A stretch of DNA of 8,979 nt, taken from NCBI GenBank assembly GCA_016200725.1, contig JACQEE010000266.1:1-8979 (forward strand), written 5' to 3'. Below the pieces are notes generated by a model that saw only the letters and a list, made by a program, of their open reading frames with translations, ran no database searches and was not told the DNA's origin. Below are positions 6,134 through 8,979 of this stretch, piece by piece (position 1 is the stretch's first letter; each line of letters begins with the position of its first letter). A program made the translations under genes and the position numbers. This DNA is from Chloroflexota bacterium (GTDB lineage Bacteria > Chloroflexota > Dehalococcoidia > SHYB01).

Positions 6134-6179
6134 CGAAAGACCTCCGCGTAGGCATCAAGGAAACATTCTACACGCCGGC

Positions 6180-6878
6180 TCAGGAACCCTTCTTGGCGGT
6201 CCGCGCCGGGCCGGGTTTTGTGATCGATGGACCGCGCAGATAGAGGGGCTGCAGTGTGGCGGCATCGTCGCGTTCGCCCCGTTCGAGTCGCTGCCACGCC
6301 AGCGCGGCCAGGCTGCCTGGGCGTCGCGGCAGCGTAGCGGATGGCGGAATCATCGCGAGCGGCCCCAGCGTGGCCAGCGATGTTTGTACCGCTGGCAGGT
6401 GCTCGCCACAGAAGAGCGTCCGCTCGGTGATCGAGGCTACAAGCGCCTCGATCGTCGTGATGCGCGTCGCGTCGATCTCCTCGAGCCTGCCCTGCGCGTC
6501 GCGATAGCACGCCACCGCGATTTCGCCGCGACCTGCGTCGAGGATCGGGCGGATCGGCAGGCCGAGGCCGGCGAATGGAAAGGCCTCGACAGCCATCGTG
6601 GGGACTCCAACGAGCGGGATGCCCAGGCTTTCGGCGAAACCCTTCGCCGCGCTCACGCCTACGCGCAGGCCGCTGAACGATCCCGGGCCGATCGCCACGG
6701 CAACGGCCTGTATCTTGTCGAGGGACGCGCCCGCCTGTTGCAGCGCGAATTCGATGGTGGCGTACAGTTGTTTCGTGTGCTTGTAGCCCGCGCGCCACGC
6801 GATCTCGGCGAGTGGCCGCCCCTCGTGTGCGATGGCCACGCCGGCGACGACCGTGGATGTGTCGATGGCTAGTTCCAC
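6180..6878 (-). CDS. tsaB: tRNA threonylcarbamoyladenosine biosynthesis protein TsaB
   Basis: TsaB is the inactive ASKHA-fold paralogue of TsaD that scaffolds the TsaB-TsaD-TsaE complex making t6A at position 37 of ANN-decoding tRNAs. From GTG 6878 the product is 232 residues, normal for the family. It opens with the ASKHA strand ELAIDTSTVVAGVAI, has the KHTKQL segment near 33-38 and the diagnostic GPGSFSGLRVG at 64-74, followed by a helix and LVGVPTMAVEAF. The DAGRGEIAVACY strand lies in the second half. The frame is open further upstream to 7049, but that part overlaps tsaE and looks like shadow sequence; GTG 6878 begins two bases after the tsaE stop, which fits coupling. No strong ribosome site is visible. 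TsaD and TsaC are not in the window. Confidence 0.95.
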   Translation of the reverse strand: MELAIDTSTVVAGVAIAHEGRPLAEIAWRAGYKHTKQLYATIEFALQQAGASLDKIQAVAVAIGPGSFSGLRVGVSAAKGFAESLGIPLVGVPTMAVEAFPFAGLGLPIRPILDAGRGEIAVACYRDAQGRLEEIDATRITTIEALVASITERTLFCGEHLPAVQTSLATLGPLAMIPPSATLPRRPGSLAALAWQRLERGERDDAATLQPLYLRGPSITKPGPARTAKKGS

Positions 6879-6880
6879 GG

Positions 6881-7348
6881 CTAGGCCGTCGTCCGCGCCG
6901 CGGCCACCGTGCGCAGCAGGGTCGCGTGTCGCTGGCCGCTCGCGTCGATGGCGATGCGCCGCCGGTCGCCGCCGAGGTGCTCGATGGCGACGCGAAGGTG
7001 GTCGCCGGGAAAGACGCCCGGAGTCTTCTCCGCCCACTCCACAGCGCACACGGCATCAGGCCGGAAGTAGTCGTCGAGCCCCAGATCGGCCGCCTCGCCC
7101 GCCGACTCGATGCGATAGAGGTCGGCGTGGTAGAGCGTCAGCCGTCCGTGGTACTCGGCGACGAGCACGAACGTGGGGCTGTGCACATACTCCTCGATGT
7201 CCAGCCCGCGCGCGAGGCCCTGCACGAATGACGTTTTACCCGCACCAAGTTCGCCCGAGAGCAGCAGTAGTTCGCCGCCACGGCACGCCTCGCCGATCGC
7301 CCGCGCCAGGCGCTGCGTCTCCTCGCTCGATCGCGTCACGATTTCCAT
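6881..7348 (-). CDS. tsaE: tRNA threonylcarbamoyladenosine biosynthesis ATPase TsaE
   Basis: TsaE is the P-loop ATPase that drives turnover of the t6A-synthesising TsaBD complex. The 155-residue protein is the usual length. The Walker A motif GELGAGKTS occupies residues 32-40, followed by the conserved SPTFVLVAEY and LYHADLYRIE segments, and a Walker-B-like acidic stretch in AVEWAEKTPGVFPGDHL. It is the first gene of the minus-strand run and abuts tsaB by two bases. The ATG at 7348 has no Shine-Dalgarno sequence; instead a perfect TATAAT on this strand ends 8 nt before it, so the message is predicted to be leaderless or nearly so. The C-terminal part (about 130-155) is arginine- and alanine-rich. 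Confidence 0.96.
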   Translation of the reverse strand: MEIVTRSSEETQRLARAIGEACRGGELLLLSGELGAGKTSFVQGLARGLDIEEYVHSPTFVLVAEYHGRLTLYHADLYRIESAGEAADLGLDDYFRPDAVCAVEWAEKTPGVFPGDHLRVAIEHLGGDRRRIAIDASGQRHATLLRTVAAARTTA

Positions 7349-7356
7349 CGCCCTCG

Positions 7357-7362
7357 ATTATA
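7357..7362 (-). promoter_or_regulatory. -10 box of the tsaE-tsaB-ndk transcript
   Basis: On the minus strand a perfect TATAAT is followed by CGAGGGCG and then the tsaE ATG, an 8-nt gap. With the last T at about -7, transcription would begin 1-3 nt before the start codon, giving a leaderless mRNA. There is no recognisable -35 box at 16-18 bp (the sequence there is GC-only) and no TG extension. Confidence 0.6.
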
Positions 7363-7386
7363 CGCGCCCCTCTGTTGGCGGCCCGG

Positions 7387-7450
7387 GGTGGTAGACATCG
7401 CGCCTTCGACCCAGCATCATGGAGCCAGCCCCCGAAGGTGGTAGCGATGT
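7387..7450. other. Unexplained structured element between tsaE and the tautomerase gene
   Basis: Two copies of GGTGGTAG (7387-7394 and 7437-7444) are spaced exactly 50 bp apart. Interleaved with them is a nested dyad: ACATCGC (7395-7401) pairs with GCGATGT (7444-7450), and CCTTCG (7403-7408) pairs with CGAAGG (7433-7438), leaving a 24-nt centre. It lies outside both flanking transcripts as judged from the two -10 boxes. I do not recognise it as a known riboswitch, attenuator or repeat; the role is open. Confidence 0.4.
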
Positions 7451-7535
7451 TTCTGCCGGTGCTGGCCCTTCTCCCGTGCTCGGCGTCTTCGTCGTAGCGG
7501 TCGGAGCGGTACTGCGCCGCGGGGAGTAGGCGCGA

Positions 7536-7552
7536 CGCCTGTGCAGCAGGCG
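7536..7552. repeat. Inverted repeat abutting the tautomerase -10 box
   Basis: The dyad CGCCTG-TGCAG-CAGGCG has perfect 6-bp arms (7 bp if flanking A7535 and T7553 are counted). It ends directly at the TACAAT box, and a third half-site CAGGCGT appears at 7561-7567. It shares the pattern CGCCTS-N5-SAGGCG with 2032-2048. The position suits an operator; the regulator is unknown. Confidence 0.5.
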
Positions 7553-7558
7553 TACAAT
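7553..7558 (+). promoter_or_regulatory. -10 box of the tautomerase gene
   Basis: TACAAT matches the -10 consensus at five of six positions and stands 48 nt before the tautomerase ATG, so the leader would be about 42 nt and includes the AAGGAG site. No -35 box is visible; the region where it should lie is occupied by the inverted repeat. Confidence 0.45.
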
Positions 7559-7606
7559 TTCAGGCGTGGCCTCTCCGCTGCTGAAGGCTACTGAAGGAGT
7601 AACGAT

Positions 7607-7792
7607 ATGCCCATCGTTCGCGTGGAAATGTGGACCGGCCGCACGCACCAGCAGAAGGTCGAACTTGCCAAGGCCATCACCGACGCCGTCGTCAAGATCG
7701 GCAAGACCTCGGCTGACCAGACCATCGTGCTCTTCGAAGACATCAACAAAGAAAACTGGGCCCAGAACGGCAAACTCGCGTCGGACATGTAA
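7607..7792 (+). CDS. 4-oxalocrotonate tautomerase family enzyme
   Basis: A 61-residue protein of the 4-OT family: small beta-alpha-beta units that assemble as hexamers and use an N-terminal proline, exposed after Met removal, as the acid-base in keto-enol tautomerisation of aromatic meta-cleavage intermediates and related chemistry. Proline directly follows Met (MPIVRVEMWTGRT). Counting Pro as 1, Arg11 is conserved and Trp50 (ENWAQNGKLAS) takes the place of Phe50. Arg39 of the classical enzyme is not conserved (the local sequence is DQTIVLFEDI), so the substrate is probably not 4-oxalocrotonate itself. AAGGAG at 7594-7599 fixes the ATG. The gene is a single transcription unit between divergent tsaE and downstream apt, and may serve the aromatic or oxidative metabolism hinted at by the cupin and diiron genes. 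Confidence 0.92.
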   Translation: MPIVRVEMWTGRTHQQKVELAKAITDAVVKIGKTSADQTIVLFEDINKENWAQNGKLASDM

Positions 7793-7812
7793 TCGGTCGC
7801 GGTCAGTCCCGC

Positions 7813-7821
7813 TGCTATAAT
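7813..7821 (+). promoter_or_regulatory. Extended -10 promoter of apt
   Basis: TGCTATAAT is a perfect extended -10 element (TGn plus TATAAT). It has no -35 box at the usual spacing, as expected for extended -10 promoters. The last T lies 10 nt before the second ATG of the frame at 7832, so the transcript would begin about 4 nt before the start codon, giving a leaderless or nearly leaderless mRNA. The in-frame ATG at 7820 lies inside the -10 box and cannot be used from this promoter. Confidence 0.6.
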
Positions 7822-7831
7822 GTCGCCCGCG

Positions 7832-8344
7832 ATGGACCTGAAGCGCTACATCCGTGACGTGCCGGGCTTTCCCGAGCCGAACGTCATCTTCAGAGACATC
7901 ACCCCGCTGCTCCAGGAACCCAAGGCTTTCCAGTACGTCATCGACCAACTCGCTACGCGCTACCGGCCCATGAAGATCGACGCCGTCGTCGGCATCGAGG
8001 CGCGCGGCTTCATCTTCGGCGCTCCGCTCGCGCTTGCCATGAACTCTGCCTTCGTTCCCATTCGCAAGAAGGGCAAGCTGCCCCACGCGACGGTGCAGAT
8101 GCAATATGCGCTGGAGTACGGCACAGCCACCATCGAGATTCACAAGGACGCCGTCGCTCCCAACAAGCGCGTGCTCATCGTCGACGACGTCCTCGCCACC
8201 GGCGGCACGCTGATCGCATCGCGACAGTTGATCGAGAAGATCGGCGGCCATGTCGCCGGCCTCGCCGTCATCGTGGAACTGACCTTTCTCAAAGGCCGCG
8301 AGCGCCTCGGCAGCGACGGCCTCTTCTCGCTCGTCTCCTACTGA
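7832..8344 (+). CDS. apt: Adenine phosphoribosyltransferase
   Basis: Apt salvages adenine with PRPP to AMP and pyrophosphate. From ATG 7832 the protein is 170 residues, typical of the family. It starts MDLKRYIRDVPGFPEPNVIF, where the FPxPxVxFRDITP hood motif is complete. GIEARGF is at 54-60, the flexible-loop region around KKGKLPHAT near residues 80-90, and the PRPP-binding loop VLIVDDVLATGGT at 114-126. The start is chosen over the in-frame ATG at 7820 because that codon overlaps the TATAAT box. No Shine-Dalgarno sequence precedes it. The gene follows the tautomerase by 39 bp but has its own promoter; the HAD gene begins 33 bp downstream. The C-terminus (GLFSLVSY) is complete. Confidence 0.97.
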   Translation: MDLKRYIRDVPGFPEPNVIFRDITPLLQEPKAFQYVIDQLATRYRPMKIDAVVGIEARGFIFGAPLALAMNSAFVPIRKKGKLPHATVQMQYALEYGTATIEIHKDAVAPNKRVLIVDDVLATGGTLIASRQLIEKIGGHVAGLAVIVELTFLKGRERLGSDGLFSLVSY

Positions 8345-8377
8345 TTCGCTGCTTGGCGGCGTGATACGCTATCCTTG

Positions 8378-8979
8378 ATGCGCCGATTTACTACCGTTAC
8401 CTTTGATCTCTGGCAGACGCTGATCATCGACACGCCCGAAATCGGGCGGCCGCGCTCCGAACTGCGCATGCGCCGCACCATCGAGGCCTTGGGCGCCGCC
8501 GGCCATCACTATTTGGTTGAGCAGGCTCTCGACGCCTTCCGCCGCTGCTCGGCCCAGTGCGGCGACGTCCGCGAGAACGAAGAGGACGTCACCTTCGAGG
8601 AGCAGGTCCACATGTTCCTCGAACTGCTCGACCCTGCGATGGCCAAGCACATCTCGCGCGACGTCCGCACCATAGTCGAACGCGAATACGCCGACACCTA
8701 CCTCGAGCACCCGCCGCTGATCGACCCGCACGCCCACACCGTGCTCTCGCGCCTCAAGGACGGCGGCTACAAACTCGGACTCATCTGCAACACGGGCTCG
8801 ACGCCCGGCAAGACACAGCGCTTCTTTCTCGAGCAGCGTGGCATCGCCCAGTTCTTCGACACGCTTACCTTCTCGGATGAAGAGCGCCTCTCCAAGCCCG
8901 CCCGCCGCATCTTCGACGTCACGCTCCACCGGCTCGTCGCTATGCCACGCGAAGCCGTGCACATCGGCGACCACCCGCG
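8378..8979 (+). CDS. HAD-superfamily hydrolase, 3' end outside window
   Basis: A haloacid-dehalogenase-fold hydrolase, open to the window edge (200 complete codons). Motif I is FDLWQTLI with nucleophile D10; the usual second aspartate of phosphatases is W12, a substitution found in some HAD branches. An alpha-helical cap (about 20-115) follows, of the C1 type by position. Motif II reads LGLICNTGST (135-142 region), with Cys137 at the place of the usual Ser/Thr before the asparagine; motif III lysine is K173 in ERLSKPARRIF; motif IV begins HIGDHP at 195-200 just before the edge. The ATG follows apt by 33 bp without a Shine-Dalgarno sequence; TGATACGCT (8362-8370) could act as a weak extended -10 for a leaderless message. 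Substrate and reaction (phosphatase or dehalogenase) cannot be told from this fragment. Confidence 0.93.
   Translation, partial: MRRFTTVTFDLWQTLIIDTPEIGRPRSELRMRRTIEALGAAGHHYLVEQALDAFRRCSAQCGDVRENEEDVTFEEQVHMFLELLDPAMAKHISRDVRTIVEREYADTYLEHPPLIDPHAHTVLSRLKDGGYKLGLICNTGSTPGKTQRFFLEQRGIAQFFDTLTFSDEERLSKPARRIFDVTLHRLVAMPREAVHIGDHP

Noticed and set aside
7447..7497. A 16-residue hydrophobic peptide frame (MFLPVLALLPCSASSS) preceded by GAAGGTGG
   Set aside because: The frame is very short, starts inside the stem of the 7387-7450 dyad, has no promoter just upstream, and the cysteine context is not a good lipobox. Not supportable without conservation data.
6831..7497. Plus-strand frames opposite tsaE and tsaB (for example 6832-7497)
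   Set aside because: Arginine-rich shadow frames; the minus strand encodes textbook TsaE and TsaB motifs.
7358..8251. A 297-residue minus-strand frame opposite the tautomerase and apt genes
   Set aside because: It is opposite two clear family members and across the intergenic region, with low-complexity composition and no motif.
8369..8974. A minus-strand frame opposite the HAD gene
   Set aside because: The plus strand has all HAD motifs; the antisense frame is only the valine/glutamate-rich mirror of that gene.

Overview
The window is about 9 kb of GC-rich bacterial DNA, nearly all coding, with short intergenic gaps. It has no rRNA, tRNA, CRISPR array or transposase gene that I can see. 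Housekeeping genes (rsfS, ndk, tsaB, tsaE, apt) sit beside accessory metabolic genes (TetR regulator, bicupin, diiron protein, acyl-CoA dehydrogenase-like flavoprotein, PhnD-like binding protein). The composition, the mix of Shine-Dalgarno and apparently leaderless starts, and the gene content would suit a member of Chloroflexota (for example Dehalococcoidia-like) or a similar environmental lineage. That placement is a guess from style and not from a database.

Layout, left to right. (1) 1-1129, plus strand: the C-terminal part of a TetR-family regulator, overlapping by ATGA a small zinc-ribbon/HTH protein I do not recognise. (2) 1181-2002: a two-domain cupin with its own clear promoter; a short palindromic repeat of the REP type lies in frame inside its coding sequence. 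(3) 2054-5258: an apparent operon of a ferritin-like diiron protein with a degenerate TusA-like N-terminus, an acyl-CoA dehydrogenase-like flavoprotein lacking the usual C-terminal glutamate, and a PhnD-type solute-binding protein broken by an internal deletion and frameshift. The operon begins with a good -10 box and a nine-codon leader ORF that overlaps the diiron start. (4) 5262-5672: rsfS, with a good promoter but no obvious start codon. (5) 5675-7348, minus strand: tsaE-tsaB-ndk, convergent with rsfS with only 2 bp between stop codons. (6) 7349-7606: divergent intergenic region with -10 boxes on both strands and a long dyad not explained by either promoter. (7) 7607-8979, plus strand: a 4-oxalocrotonate tautomerase-like enzyme, apt, and the start of a HAD-family hydrolase that runs off the window.

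How the genes may work together: the TetR protein, bicupin, diiron protein and flavoprotein look like a small catabolic or oxidative cluster acting on an acyl or aromatic substrate, but the substrate cannot be read from sequence. tsaE and tsaB serve tRNA t6A synthesis, ndk and apt nucleotide supply, and rsfS ribosome silencing. The most interesting signals are the TusA-like/diiron fusion with its leader ORF, a CGCCT-type dyad shared by two promoters, -10 boxes so close to the start codons of apt and tsaE that their mRNAs should be leaderless, and the 7387-7450 dyad.
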